The position numbers were made by a program, and so were the translations under genes. Positions 9,966-22,287 of a stretch of DNA of 64,000 nucleotides are shown one piece after another. The stretch's first letter is position 1. The number at the start of each line of letters is the position of its first letter. Origin of the DNA: Arthrinium phaeospermum (Eukaryota; Ascomycota; Sordariomycetes; Amphisphaeriales; Apiosporaceae); assembly GCA_006503535.1 (NCBI GenBank), contig QYRS01000003.1, forward strand, positions 1,798,001 to 1,862,000, read 5' to 3'. The notes under the pieces were generated by a model. That model was not told the origin of the DNA. It was given only the letters and a program-made list of their open reading frames with translations, and ran no database searches.

Positions 9966-12324
9966 TCATTTCATGACCAGGACGTCCGCCTTCATCAGCT
10001 CGTGGGTTCGCAGGGAGTCGGGGTTGCGATCATCACGAAGGCTGAGAGTAGGGCTCACGACGAGCATCACGCGCCACTGACTGTACTGAAGTTGCTCAGG
10101 AGGGATCTCCAGATGGTTCATGGGACGCATCTGACCGTTCGAGTACTTGGAGCCGGTCTCGGGGAAGAAGTAGTGGACAGTCATAGCGGAGGTCCAGAGC
10201 TTCGAGGTGACGGTGAACGCGTAGTTCATGATAATACGCAGGGTCTTCTGGGCGTCCTCGTCGCTGGTGGTGCAGTTGCGCATGGGGCGCAGGATTGCGG
10301 ACAACATGTTGACGTGCTTCATCACGGATCGTTCACGGAACTCTATGCCCTCGTGGGAGTAGACAACGTGCTTGATCAACTTGGAGTGATCCTCGATCAA
10401 ACGCTGTCGCTGGACACCCTGGGGACGACCTCCGTTGGCTGCGACGATGAGAGTTAGTTATTTCTTTTCATTTTTGCCTCAAAATGGGAAACATTGTGCT
10501 AGCGGGGCAACTTACCATTACCAGGGAACTTAGAGCGCATCTTCTCTTGGAGGGCTTCCAGGTGACCGTCCATCTCGTCGCTGAATTCGCGGAAAGCATC
10601 GGGACTGATCAGACAGTTGTAGAGGTAGTCCACAACGATCCGCTTGATGACAAAGTGGCGACACTGAGGATCGCCAAGGAGGTGAGACATGTGGGTTGCA
10701 CTTTGCATGGGGTTAGGCAAGCCCATGGCCAAGATGTAGTTCCAGGTGTCAGGGTGGCTTCTGTGCAGCATCTTGTCAACGTCGTTGAACGGCGGGTTGC
10801 AGTGCTGCGTAGCGACAAGACCCTCCATCATCTCGTACAGCCGACCAAACCCTTTCTGAATGTCCTCGGGCTCCCAATCGACGACACCCTCGTAGTCATC
10901 ACCCGTGGCGATCTTCTCACTCAGTCCACTCTTGTAGGGCGTCAAGACGTTTGAGATGGACTGGTTGCTTTGGTGGCTCATGAGACCCGACTGTCCCGAG
11001 GTAGATGCCGAGACGGAATCGACTCTTCGGTTGCGAGCCGACTGCTTCTCTGAGCGGTAACCGGCATCGTAAGCGCGGGCATCCTGAGGTGGCATCTGAC
11101 GACCAAAGTTGGGCTTCTTAGCCAACGGAGTGAGAGGGCGCTCAGCGACATTGCTAGGACCAGCATTGTTGTTGTATGGAACAATGGTGCTGGCGTTGGA
11201 GACAGGAAACTCAGGCATTGGCATCTTGCCCTTGCCCTTGTCAGCCTGGCCAGCGTTGGCGCGCGGACCAAAAGCAGGAGCAGCCGGGTTGAGGCCAGAG
11301 CTGCGTCGAGGCTTGTTGTTGTTGGGATCCTCAACCTTGACCAGCTGCATGGGGTTATCGCCCGACATGCGAAAAGCCTTGATCTCATCCTCGAGATTCT
11401 GGATCGCTCTACGTTAGTACGAATGAGTGAAAAAAATAAGAAGGGCGAACGAACCTGAACTTGTGCCATGTGCTTCATGTCTTGACCCTGAAGCGTCGAC
11501 TTCAATTGCGCGTTCTGGGCCTGGGCATCACCCAGACGACCTGCCATCTCGCGATTCCTGTCCATGAGAACTTCATTGTCCTTGGCCATGTTGGTATAGG
11601 CAGACTTGAATTCGTCAATCTGCTTCTTGCGTGCCAGCAGTTCCTGCTGAAGGCGTTCCATGTTAACGCGAAGCTCGCCGGCCTGGTACTGGGCCTTCTG
11701 GCATTCGCGGTTGGCATTGTGGAAGAAGGCGTTCAACTCTTGACCGATGGTGATGAGCTGGTTCTGGACATTGTTGGCCAGATCGGAAGAAATGCCAGGA
11801 GAGACGCGGATGTACTGCTGAATGGTAACGAGACGATCCTGCATATCGGCGCATTCCTGGAAGGGCTAAGTGGTAAAAAGTGGTGAGTGACCATGGTGTG
11901 AGGCGCGGGTGATGGGTGTACTTACAATGGCACCTCGGTTGTTGCCAACATGACCAACGGCATTGCGATGAGGTCTCTGGATAGGAGGAGAGGTCACGAA
12001 GTTGTGCTGGTTGCCGTAGTTCTGGTGACGAGGCATAGCAGTACCAGGTCGCGGGATCTGGTTACCGAAAGCGCCATGCTGCTGGCCAAAGTTGGAAGGA
12101 CCAGTGCTGACAAAAGGATTGGGACCCTGGTTGGCCAACTTGTTGCCGCCCTGCTTGGCGAACTGCTGGCTTGCGCGAACCAAGGCAAGCTCATCGTCAG
12201 AAGGCGAGTCCGACTTGGAGCTGGCCATCTGGCGATTGCGGTCGAGAGTAGACGACGACGACGGGGGTGAATGCAGAGGAGCACCGCCTCCCGACTCGTC
12301 ACTGGAGGTCTGCGAGTTAGCCAT
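9966..12324 (-). CDS. Conserved-looking fungal coiled-coil protein of unknown function
   Basis: Four exons on the minus strand, 12324-11926, 11865-11455, 11398-10516 and 10438-9966, encode 721 aa. The introns are 60, 56, 77 nt with GTAAGT, GTTCGT, GTAAGT donors, and the junctions keep frame (for example VQ|NLEDEIKAFRMSG and FPGN|ANGG). Residues 1-133 are Ser/Asn/Gln-rich. Residues about 140-285 form a coiled coil: QNQLITIGQELNAFFHNA, a long heptad run and a final helix QNLEDEIKAF. Residues 290-420 are again disordered. The C-terminal ~300 residues look globular and helical (YEGVVDWEPEDIQKGFGRLY to RTHELMKADVLVMK). I do not recognise the family. The coiled coil plus a folded C terminus suggests an adaptor or scaffold, but that is only inference. 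Confidence 0.8.
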
Positions 12325-13120
12325 GTTGATCCAGTGGTGTTGTGATGGAAGTCTTCTCGCGACTGAGGAAAATGGAAGCGTGTGTGGAAGTCTGATGGGA
12401 ATGACAGTCTAGTCAGGACCACCCAGAATATTCTGTCCCACGTGAACCAGGATTCCGAAAGCAGAAACAATCCCCAGGAGGATAGGCAGTGCTTGAGGAA
12501 AGGAAAGAAATAGCGGTGGAATATGAGTGGTTAAGAACGTGAAGTCCGAAGTAAGGTGCAAAAAAGGCAGGTTGTGAGAAGTCCTGCGATTTTGCAAGTT
12601 ACTGCGGAGGGAGAGGGAAAAATGAATGCTGCAGATGAACTCGAGATGGGATGGTGGTAAGAGTAAATCAAGTTCCAATGCAAGGTGGCCAAAGTAGCAG
12701 GTTGATGGTCACCCAAGGAAACCCAATGGAAACCACTGGGGAACAATGGGCAGGATAATAAACCAAAATAATCAGCCACTCTTTGGGGTGTTGTTGTGGT
12801 TGTGGGAGTGGTGGAGATGGAGCATCGAAGTTGGGGTTCGGCGATTTATGTAGGAGGAGCTCGAGTGAAGGCATGGATTGTGGGACAGTCAGTGAATACA
12901 GCTGGACAATAGCAATAGGCAGGCCTGAATTCAATACCAGCTTGCCAAAAGACAATCGGCCATTGTATTCACTAGCTGTTGGCCACCACCTGCAAGCGCA
13001 AGCTCCAGACACGCGTGTCGATTTTGTAAGGGGGGCTGTCATTGCGGCATAAACAATAACCTCCCCAGGCCATCGTTAATTCCAGGAACCGGCTCCATTG
13101 AACATAACCGTGGGGAGTGT
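12325..13120. promoter_or_regulatory. Promoter region of the coiled-coil gene
   Basis: About 800 nt upstream of the start at 12324. On the transcribed (minus) orientation it is rich in pyrimidine runs (CTCTCCCT, TTTTTCCC), typical of highly transcribed fungal 5' leaders. Several short overlapping open frames exist on both strands but none carries a motif. Confidence 0.4.
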
Positions 13121-13928
13121 TCAGCCATGCCCCCCAAACCCCCCAAACCCCCTATAAGAAGCTTGTTAAAGCATCGCCAAATTCCAACATCGTTGACGTG
13201 ATGTTGAACTACACGCCGCTGAGAAGACTTCAAGAAAACAGTAGGAAACTTATGAAAGAGCTGCACGTACTTTGGCAAAGCATCCATCGTAAACTCGGTA
13301 GGGAGACTCAGACCCGGGGGCGTGATGGCCGGGCTGGCAGTCTCCGGGTGGCGTCTGTCAGCTTCGAGGAGGTCGAAGGCTTGCGTTATCGGGGAATCGT
13401 TCTCTTCTTCGTCGTCGGCCTGGTAGCCGCGGTTGTCGTCGAAGCGCACCCCGACCCCCGAAGGCGACGGGACCGGGAGCGAGGGCAGCGGCAACGCCAG
13501 CCTCAGATCCAAGTGTCTGTAGCCTGGCTTGGGGTCGTCCCCTGGCAACACGTTCGGTTTACGAAGCTTCATGGCGGGCTGCATTTTTATAATTAGTATG
13601 GGCATTCAACAGTCATAGGGGTATGCAGTGGTGATAGATGTGAGAAGAGCCCCAACCACTCTTGCACTTTTTGATTAGGAGGGGGCAAGAGTTATTTTGA
13701 CAGCATACTAGAGCGTATAGTCGAGGTGTATACTCGAAAGCCTATAGCTCAAGAACGCAGTCGACTCATGGTGTTTCAGAGCGGATAGTGACTCAAGGTT
13801 GTGCGCAGATCATCCGGAAGGGTTACGGGGTAGGTACTCTGGGGTTCTCTCTGGCACCGCTCCACCTTGGAAGGAGGCATTCCAAGGACGAGGGGACGAG
13901 ACTTGGGGTTCTGTGCGAAGGAGGCCAT
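13121..13928 (-). CDS. Candidate small spliced gene (hypothetical, ~133 aa)
   Basis: A tentative model on the minus strand: 13928-13866, 13578-13271 and 13151-13121. The middle exon is the best supported part, with a biased, structured-looking composition (MKLRKPNVLPGDD, YRHLDLRLALPLPSLP, an acidic DDEEENDSP stretch and TPPGLSLPTEFTMDALPK). Its 5' boundary is an AAAATGCAG acceptor. An upstream ATG (13928) reads MASFAQNPKSRPLVLGMPP and can be joined in frame through a 287-nt intron; donor GTGGAG is assumed, with a nearby GTAACC as an equally in-phase alternative. The 3' donor is GTACGT. The acceptor TTATAG gives a 31-nt last exon ending KGFGGFGGHG. If the donor is ignored, the frame runs on to 13039. 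No family is recognised, and the gene could be spurious. Confidence 0.38.
13130..13151 (-). repeat. G-run tract with TTT spacers
   Basis: The minus strand shows runs of 5, 6 and 6 G separated by TTT, a G-quadruplex-prone arrangement resembling a short interstitial telomere-like sequence. It forms most of the last exon in the tentative gene model above. Confidence 0.6.
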
Positions 13929-16808
13929 ATTCACGATGCAGTGAGGAATGGCGGGAGGGGTGAAGTGAGGATATGGGTAGTTGAGGGGTGCGCTGGCATT
14001 GTCTGGCGCCGAAAGGGGTACTGCAGCACGACAAGAGCAAAAGGCGTGGGGAAGGAAGCCTACTCCGCACCCGAAGGTGTGTATAATGGAGTGCATTGGC
14101 GCTCTATAAAAAGCGCGCGCTCCGGAGAAGATGGAGGTCCTTACTTACTTTGTTGCTGTTGTAGCTGAGGGTGGGTGCGTGGAGTGATGAAGAGACAGAG
14201 AGAGAGTGTGTGCGTGTGCGTGTGTGTGTGTGAGGGAGGGAGAGAGCAGAAGGAAGAGAGTGAAGGAGAGATAAAAGGAAGAGAGAGAGGGGTAGAGAGG
14301 GAGGGGAGTGTGTGTGAGTAGTGCGGGTGATGGTGAAGGTGGTGGGAGTGCGAACCTGGTCTAGAAAGAAGTGGTTGCGTTTTGTGTTCGTTCACGATAA
14401 AATATGGCACTATGGGTGTAGAAAAAGAGATCGGGGTTCGACTAAGCTTGGAGCTTCAGGTGAATACAAAGGGAAGGGCTGGCCACAATAGGCCAGTTGA
14501 TGAACCTCATCGACGACAGGAAGAAAGACGTACTGCGTCGCTTCAACTATCTCGGCGATGAGTAGCCATAGTGTAAGGGCGCGGAGGTATAGGCTCAAAA
14601 CCTTGATGGTATCGCCGACGACAAGGCCACACCCGGACTCAACAGAACTCCATGGGAGGCGTATAGAGGCTGCTGTATAGAGACCGAGACCGATGACCTC
14701 TCAACCGACATCTCGACCAAGTCAGCATAAAAGTGACTGATAGGGGGTCGTGGTGTGTTGAACTTGAGAACAGATTCCTATACTCGTAGATAAAACCGCA
14801 CAGTCCAGGCTACAAGCAAAAGCACGCCCGCCATCTTTGACCAGGGGGCCGGATATGCTTCAAAAGATTAGCCATTGCCAGACAAGCATTGAGACGAAAG
14901 GTTACCAACCATGATGGAGTGTCAACGCTGGAAACCAAGCACGGGGGTATCGTGGAAGAAGACACAAGAGACCTCACATCAAGACCGACTCCCACCCAGC
15001 CACACAGAAGTACATGTACAGTATTTCTTTGACAGGTAATGATGACAACGGTGAAAGGAATAACATAAGAAGCCGCATGCCTCGGTGGTGATTCACATCA
15101 AAACAAGAAGAGCCAACGCCGACAACAAAACGAATACAAGACGAAAGAGAAGAGTATCAAGGAATGGCATGATAAAATGTGTTGAAACGCTATACGGGCT
15201 ATAAGAGGGGCAACTCCCATACTATAGATATGTCAGCCCCTGATTGTGGGTATGTATCACTTCCCTTCCTGTTCCATTAGTCAATTCTCGAGGGTTGGTG
15301 TACTTTCAACTTCGAATCTTCCGAGTTGTCCTCGAGAGAAAACATCAGTTCAGAACCCATGCCAGTTTGTGCTAGCACCTCAGGAAGACCAAGCATTGCA
15401 GACTGACAAAAGAGCTGGACATCTTCAAGTGTTTCCATGGAGCTATGGTACGTCGGGAAGTTTGAGCACGTGATGCTGCATAGATAATAGCGAGCAAGTG
15501 TTTAGAAACCGACTTCAACGGTTCCAAACAATCGAAACAGGTCCGGAAATCGCTCCTTAGGTGACCCGATGAAAAAGTAACGCCCACGAAAATCAGTTTA
15601 TCGAGTAGCTGGTTCTTTTGTTATCATGGATAATTATGCAGGAACGTCTTCTTTTGAGCACATAGCGACTGGCCTAGGTAGTGGGCCAAATATCCATGCG
15701 CATCCATGAGAGACGGGGACCTTCAACAGAGGCTGATGAGGCAGCTTAACTGAGATATTGTGGGAAACAAACAGAGAAGGCCAGATTGCTGGAAAGTCTG
15801 GGTTTTTACTATCTCAGGTCAGTAGGCTCCGACAAGTCGATTGGTCATGGGCAGGCACCGCCATGTTGTTGGCGAGAAGGACCGTTCTGGATAGACCCAT
15901 CGAACCAAGATGTCAAGGTGGTGTGGCCTTTATGCTTCGAATTGTGGGAGGTGTCGATGGAAAGTGTCGATGGCAATGTAGAGAACAGATGCGGGCTGAC
16001 TCATAAGGAGAAGAGAGGAGATCGGTTCAAGGCTGACTGGTTCGAGAGATGTGACCAAGGCCTAACACCTGTCGTGTTGGCCGTGTTTTTGGCCCCAACA
16101 CGACAAATCCGTCGTACCCTCCCCTCCATCGTGCGTACTTCGACACGACGAGGCAAGGAGACGCCAAGCCAGATTTGTCATTCCGCTCGTACCTAGTTTA
16201 CCAAAATACATATTCGCTGCAGTGGCTCTGCAAAATGGATTAGCCACAATTTACCCAAAGAAGACGGCGCAAGGTATTGAGCCTCTGACCCCAACGACCA
16301 TGATCGTCACCCCTCTGCTGCGGTCGGATTACACGGTTGGTTCACTAGGATTTGAAGATGCAGTTAAAAATGGAAAGAATTGAGTGCTAGAACTACTACT
16401 AATCGATCCCGGATAGCGCCGAACTGTTGAGTCTCGATCGTCATGAGCTTGAAATGCAGGCGGTGGACATGGGCTCGAGCCCAGTACCGCGACCAGGGCC
16501 GCTAACATGCGTTGGTTTATTATTTCTGCTGTCGAAATCAGTGTGAAGACCCACGGTCTTGTTATCCGTGGGAGATAGGGATGGAACCAGTCGAGCGCCG
16601 AACCATGAATACGTGAGCTCAAATCGCTGTCAGCCAAGAAGATGACGCTGAAGATGATGTTTCGGATGCTTCTCGTGCAAGTGGATGGTGGCTGAGGTGA
16701 ACCTGAGCGAGGGCGCATTTAGTATCAAGTCATGAAATATGTATGTATTATCTAACTTACCATCGAAGGATCCTAGAGGAAGTGTTGTCAGGCCACAGTA
16801 TTAGTATT
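13929..16808. other. Gene-poor intergenic region (2.9 kb)
   Basis: No gene is supported. A purine-rich microsatellite lies at 14188-14320. A TATA-like ctataaaaag is at about 14103-14112 on the plus strand, with no plus-strand gene behind it. Frames of 60-136 codons at 15246-15473, 15786-16196 and 16329-16718 show neither motifs nor consistent splice sites. The right end is the 3' flank of the splicing-factor gene. Confidence 0.5.
14188..14320. repeat. GA/GT microsatellite
   Basis: Blocks of GAGA, then TGTGTGCG/TGTGTG, then GAGGGAGGGAGAGAG and a second GTGTGTGTG. This is compound dinucleotide low-complexity DNA. On the minus strand it reads as a CT/AC tract upstream of the candidate small gene and could be part of its leader. 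Confidence 0.8.
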
Positions 16809-18674
16809 TCAGATAGCCTTGGTGCGTGAAAACAAACTGCTGTAGACGGCATCCACAACAGGTGCGGCGCTGATCATGCGTCCGCCAAAGTACCGGCCGT
16901 TCAAACCCTTGATTGCGTTCTCGCCGCCTTGGACCTTGTCGAACTTCAGGTAGATGTCGCCCTGGGAGTTGGGGTCTAACGAAATATGGACAACATTTCC
17001 ATATTTGTCTGTGGCTTCCTGTCGAACGTCATCCTCAAGTTCCTTGACCCAAGCTTCACCTTCTTCCCTAGAGACAGTGTTAGTGAATGTATGGCTAAGG
17101 ACCAACATGGGACAGAACATGACTTACTCAGTAGGGTCAAACATGTTGTGCAGAACAACACAACGGCTCGCCATATTGACGTTGACGGGTAGAGGCTTGG
17201 TCTCCGTTTTGGGCTTCAGAATCTGTCTCTCATCGCGACCACCGTTAGGAGCTTCATCGGTTCTGGCAAGCTTACGCATTAAGGCGTCACGGCTGTAGTT
17301 ATTGAAGTTAACGCCACCAACATCGGTGTCGTCCAGAGCGCTGGCACCAGTGGCCTTGTCGTTGTCTCGAGCTCCAGCTCGGTCGAAGCCGGCCGCTTGG
17401 GAACCTCGGCCACCAGCACCGGAGAATGCGGAACCCTGGAATGGTTGGTTCTGACCCTGGAATCTCTGCAGAAGATTGGCAGTTGACTCGGGGGTAAACT
17501 TATCGTTTCCAAGACCGACACGGATCGGGCGACCGGCAAGGTCAAACCCATTCATTTTCTCAAGCGCCTCTCGTGCTTGGTCTGCTTCGCGGAACCTGTG
17601 TCGTAGTTAGTAACTGAGGCAACGCTATGAAGGACCAGAGATGACTTACTGTACAAATCCATACCCACGACTGCGTCCGTTATCGTCCTTCTGAAGCTGG
17701 ACGAACTCGAGCTCGCCGAAAGGCTCGAACACGTTCTGCAAGTCTTGTTCTGTGATGCTGAAGTGAATGTTGCCGACATACAACCGGTGGAAGGGGATCG
17801 AGTTGGTGTTGCCAGAGCTGTCAGTGGTGCGTACTTGGCGGTTCTTCTCGGCTTCGGTGAGTTGGACAATGACCGGGATACCTAGCAGTTTCTGACCTGT
17901 GAGTTGAAGAGCAGCAGTGACGGAATCTTCGGCTTTGAATTCAACGTAACCGACTCTGCGTGACAATGTTAGCAATGGTGTCTCAAGTCAAGGGAAATAT
18001 GGAACAAGTTATGCGTACCCCTTGGATCTGCCGCTAATGCGATCCTTGACGATCTGAGCCTCGTTGACTGGGCCGACTTTCTCGAAGAATTCCTTGAGCT
18101 CTCTCGTACGGAGACGGGCAGCTAGCTGCTGGACGAAGACGGTCCTGCGGTCACGCTCATCCTCAGTTAGCTGGGGCGTGCCATCTCGCTTGGGAGTACG
18201 TCCGCTACGGTTCCGGTCGTCATCCCTGCCGCCTCGGTGGTAGCTGTCGCGGTCGCGGCGGTGGTCGTCTCTGGGGCGGTAGTGGCGGTAGGGAGAGCGG
18301 GAACGAGAGCGATCGCGGCCGCCTCCTCGACCACCACGGTAGAAGTCGCCATCTCCTCTGTGACGTCGTGAGTGTCGGCCATCATCACGGCTCCGGCTTC
18401 TACGCCTACTCTTGTGGCTACCTGTATCGCTACGCGGCGTAGCTTCTCTGTCTTTGTCGTCGCGGTCTCGGCGGCTGCGGTCGCCGCTGCGGTCACGCCT
18501 CTTGCGATCGTGGTCGCGGTCTCTGCTGCCTGCTCTGCCGCTGCCGCGCTCTCGGTCGCGACGATCGCTGTGCTGGGATCTAGGTCTCTCATCGGCTTCA
18601 GTCATCGTGGTATCCTTGTCATCATTCTTGGTGGCGGTCGCATCAAGCAACGCCTCAACATCGAGAGTGGCCAT
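16809..18674 (-). CDS. rsd1: RBM39/Rsd1-type RNA-binding splicing factor
   Basis: Four exons (18674-18019, 17955-17650, 17595-17128, 17067-16809) encode 562 aa. The introns are 63, 54 and 60 nt. Residues 1-170 are an RS-like region dense in [12 protein letters not shown] and GGR repeats. RRM1 (about 178-253) begins [14 protein letters not shown], and its RNP1-like SKGVGYVEF is created by the first splice. RRM2 (about 276-352) begins [17 protein letters not shown] with RGYGFVQF. The C-terminal U2AF-homology motif (about 463-548) starts [19 protein letters not shown] and ends near FGGRMISAA. This order (RS, RRM, RRM, UHM) is that of the CC1-like/RBM39 family, which acts with U2AF in 3' splice-site recognition. 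All junctions complete conserved blocks, so the model is firm. The symbol follows fission yeast. Confidence 0.92.
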
Positions 18675-19468
18675 CTTCGAGTGGTGTCTATCTCACTGAA
18701 TAGTTTGATGCAAGATAATTCAGGGTCGCGACTTCCTCCAGATAAAAGTTGTAGTGGGACCTCAATTCGCGACGGCTTCAAACAGGATGGTTGTCAGGGG
18801 AGGCGAGCGTTTACGGGAGTAGGTGGATGAAATGCAAAGTGGTAGCTAGTGAGCAACAGACGGATCGAACAATTATGGGTGATGGATGCCTGGGGTATCT
18901 CCTGTGAATCTGGTAGCAGGCGGAGATGGTTGATTAAACTGCGGCTGGAAAAGAACCGTCAGCAATCAGACAGGCGGAAAGGCTGAGGTTGAAAGTGGGT
19001 GGTCCCTCACACGAAGATCCTTCGGTGGAGCCGATTGTTAAGCACGGTTGTTCCTCGGCTCAATTTGGTACGGTTCGATGCAATCCAGAAACGCATGGGC
19101 TGGATTAGTCATCTGGGCGAGGCAATTCAATGGAGATGGCACTTTCATGCAACAGAGGCCACCTGTATCGAAGACTCTGACACCGAGTGACGAGCCAGAT
19201 TAAGCCAATGATAGTACACATGTTGAACAAGTTGTTTTCATGGAGTGTGCCATTAATAAATTATTACTCAGTGGTGCAAAGATGTGCATCACTGCGATGG
19301 CCTTTATGTGCTTCGCGAAGTGAAGTGAGACGGTCCCCCAACGCCACCAACGCATTGCCCTTAGGGGCCTATGTCTTATTAATCCATCCTGAAGCCCTAA
19401 AAAGCCCAATATGTACAGGGGAAATATCTTATACTCATCAGCTTCGTCTCATCGGCAATCTGCTCGTT
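18675..19468. other. Intergenic: splicing-factor promoter and scs7 3' flank
   Basis: The 794 nt between two minus-strand genes contain the promoter of the rsd1-like gene and the 3' UTR of scs7. I see no coding or structural signal; a 145-codon plus-strand frame at 19187-19624 runs into the scs7 coding exon and is antisense noise. Confidence 0.4.
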
Positions 19469-20655
19469 TTACGTGGTCTTGACCGACATCGGAATCTCGG
19501 TTCCGAACACCTTGTCCCAGATGCGGCTGCTCACGCCGAAGCCGTTCTCGTAGTCCAAGAAGTGGTGGGCAAGATGGTGCTTCTTCAGCTGCTTGTAATA
19601 GGCAGGCAGGTTCTGGTGGTGTAAGAAGTAGTGGGTGCAGTCGTAGCAAATGTAACCAAAGATGCCACCGCAGAACACCGCAGTCGCCACGTGCCAGTTC
19701 CAGTAGAACACGGTGTGGGCCAGCTTATAGAACGGTGTGGCCAACGCCGCGAAGAGAGTCGGCGGCATGACGAGACGGTATTTGTCCATAGGCAAGTAGT
19801 GGTGCACTCCGTGAAGAAGGAAATGCAGCGTTAAACCAGCTCGGTTATCAGGAAGGTAGCTACAGGTTGTTCGTTAGCAGACAATTTGACCAATGACACA
19901 TCAGGTAACAGGGCAACTTACTGGTCCAGATGGAAGAGGAAACGATGGAGGATATACTCGACTAGGGTCCAGAGGAAGAGCCCAAGGCACCAGTATGCGG
20001 CGACAGAATCCCAGCCGCTGAGACCCTCTCTCGAGATGTAGGTACCATAGAGGACGGGCGGAAGCCAGACCGTAGGCACAACCCACCACGGCGTCAAACT
20101 GATGGGTTCCAGGAAGTTGCCAAACAAGGGCGCACTCGCGCCGCCCTTGTAATGTCTCGGACGGTGGACTTGTTCCAGGTAAAACTCCTTGCTGAAGTTT
20201 CCGTACCACACCTGCATCAGCAGAGGCTTGTTCAGGTCGAGGAACTTGTGCGTCTTGTAGTCGGCGCTCAGGTCGGTATCCTTGCTCAAGTCCTCCTCGC
20301 AGCTCATGCCTGTGCGCGGGTGCACGTAGGGCGAAACCTTCTCGTTGATCTGCTTGTCGCCGGCATTTTGGGTCTCGGAGCTAGTGGCGAGCTTCTCTTT
20401 GACCAGGAAGCCAACAAGCGATTCTTCAAGGACCTCGTACGCGGAGTCGGAGTGCACGTGGGAGTCTTCGTCCTTGAGGATATCGCCGACGTCCTTGGCG
20501 GCATACTCGAGGATATACTCGGGACCGCCGGGATGGGACTCGAGGAAGTCGGTCAGATCGTAGACATTGCGCCCGACGGTGACATAGAGTGACTCGGACG
20601 TGTTGTGCGCGTCGACTTCGGCCTGGGTGAACGTGGGAAGCGTACGTGCAGGCAT
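19469..20655 (-). CDS. scs7: Sphingolipid fatty-acid 2-hydroxylase (Scs7/FA2H)
   Basis: This ER membrane enzyme 2-hydroxylates the very-long-chain fatty acid of ceramide. Exons are 20655-19922 and 19859-19469 (62-nt intron), giving 374 aa. An N-terminal cytochrome b5 domain has the heme motif HPGG (41-44) and the second heme histidine in DSHVHSDSA. The fatty-acid hydroxylase domain carries the expected di-iron histidine boxes: HRFLFH, then HGVHHY, HYFLHH and HHLAHH. The splice joins FHLD to HYLPDNRAG. Hydrophobic segments around PWWVVPTVWLPPVLYGTY and YWCLGLFLWTLVEYI match its membrane spans. The frame is open 24 codons further upstream to an ATG at 20727. I prefer 20655 (MPARTLPTFTQAEVDAHN) because the b5 domain starts there and the extension is low-complexity. 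Confidence 0.95.
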
Positions 20656-22287
20656 CGTCGCGGGTGACGAACGAGTTTTTGATGCAGCTCGGAAAGGGGG
20701 CGGTAATTGTAGCGTCAATGGAGGCACCGAAGTTTTCGGATTGCTCGGGATGGCTGTTTTCAGATAGAGACAGCTTAAGGAAAGTTGTTGTAGTATCGAT
20801 CCTTAGAAGAATAATGAATGCTGTACCAGGTAATGCGAAAAGAGCGAGCGCATAAATGGCAGACGGTGAAGGCAGAAGTGCAACAGTCTGAAGAAATTCA
20901 ACAAGAGTAGCAAGCCTAGGATAATAAATAATAATACAAGTAACCACTAATAAACGACCTAGTACAAGATTTTAGGGGTTCATTTACTAGAAGAGATTGA
21001 GTACAAGCAATGGAATGATCGCCCGAGAGTGGCGCTACTTTTTCTATATGGGCAAATGGGACGGCAATGCACCAAGTTCAGACCCCGATCAGAATCCGTG
21101 GCAAAAGGCGGATCGGTAAGCGATTTGGCGATATAGCGGATCAACGAATTGACGAGTTGACGAGTTGACGAACGCGATATATTGGTAGTAGAAGTTTCAT
21201 TTGAACAGCCCTGAGCTTTATTTCAATACTACCGTAGGTAGCCTTACTTACTTCAAGCTATAGTAGTTCCCGGCGAATACCGCCCATGTCGTGAATTTGC
21301 GACCTTGCAAGTCTATTCGCCGCAGGTATCCTCTTTCCATGCTGCGAGCCACCTCCGACCTTTTGGGCAAACCCCGGTTTGTTTCTGTCACTCTCTGCCC
21401 GCAAAATCCTCCCAGCTGGGTTGACCGATGGAAGCCTGGTGCACATGCTTGTGGCCTTGTTGTACGGGGTAGAAACAAACAACCACACGGAATGAGATTA
21501 GCACTCTTGTCGGTGGCAGCATCGGTGGTCTGACAGTCGCGCGACCCTCTGCGCTATCGATCAGGTTCACGATAGTTATCCGGGCGCGATCTACACGCAA
21601 AGACCACAACCGGCAACCGCTTACGCCATTTCACTAGATCTGACCCTTTGAGACACGTAAATACAGCCAAGTCGGGCTGTTATGCACGTGCATAAAATCC
21701 CGTCTCGAGTTTTGTCTACTCGTCATCGAAAAGCATACTATCCACGTCGGTTTCCGTTTGCTCTCCGGGTCTGGTATATCCAAGACGGATGTACTGTGTC
21801 CGCACTGTACGTCAGCAGATGATTTGGGTTGATTTAGGGAGTATTGGACGCGGTACTGTTGACACTTTACCAAAGCGACGCGAAGCGCGAATGCGAGGTG
21901 TGCCGAAGTGCTGCCAGTTACTTAGTCAACGTTGATTCTTGGTTCTTGGATGTCTCCCTGCACAGTACATAGCGGTGAAGAACAACTGTCCTATCGATTC
22001 GCCGTGTTTGGTGGATTCTATTACCTGCCTACAACTATGGCATGCGAATTTGTCAAATTTGCCTCCTGATGCGCCGGGTATTGAGCCAACCAACTTCCCC
22101 CCAGAAACTCCGCTTGATTCCATTCCCAACTCCATGCCATGCAAAACCTCGATGTTGTTCCTGGCAGAGCTGTACGGAGAGCCAATACAGTATATCCCAA
22201 GGGCACTAGCCGTGAAGCCCAGAAACTCTACCGTTTCCCTGTACTCCGTACCTGTAGTCTCTATAGCAGAGCAGTACCCCAAAACAC
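20656..22287. other. Intergenic: scs7 promoter and ima1 3' flank
   Basis: 1.6 kb with no supported gene. It holds a three-copy gacgagtt tandem repeat at about 21151-21174. Two opposite 126-codon frames at 21926-22319 overlap each other and the ima1 stop codon; the minus one begins at a TTG only. A tactccgtac element near 22243 is the reverse of the recurring TACGGAGTA motif. Confidence 0.4.

Noticed and set aside
10002..10954. Two plus-strand frames of about 150 codons.
   Set aside because: They lie opposite exons 3 and 4 of the coiled-coil gene and have no motif or splice logic.
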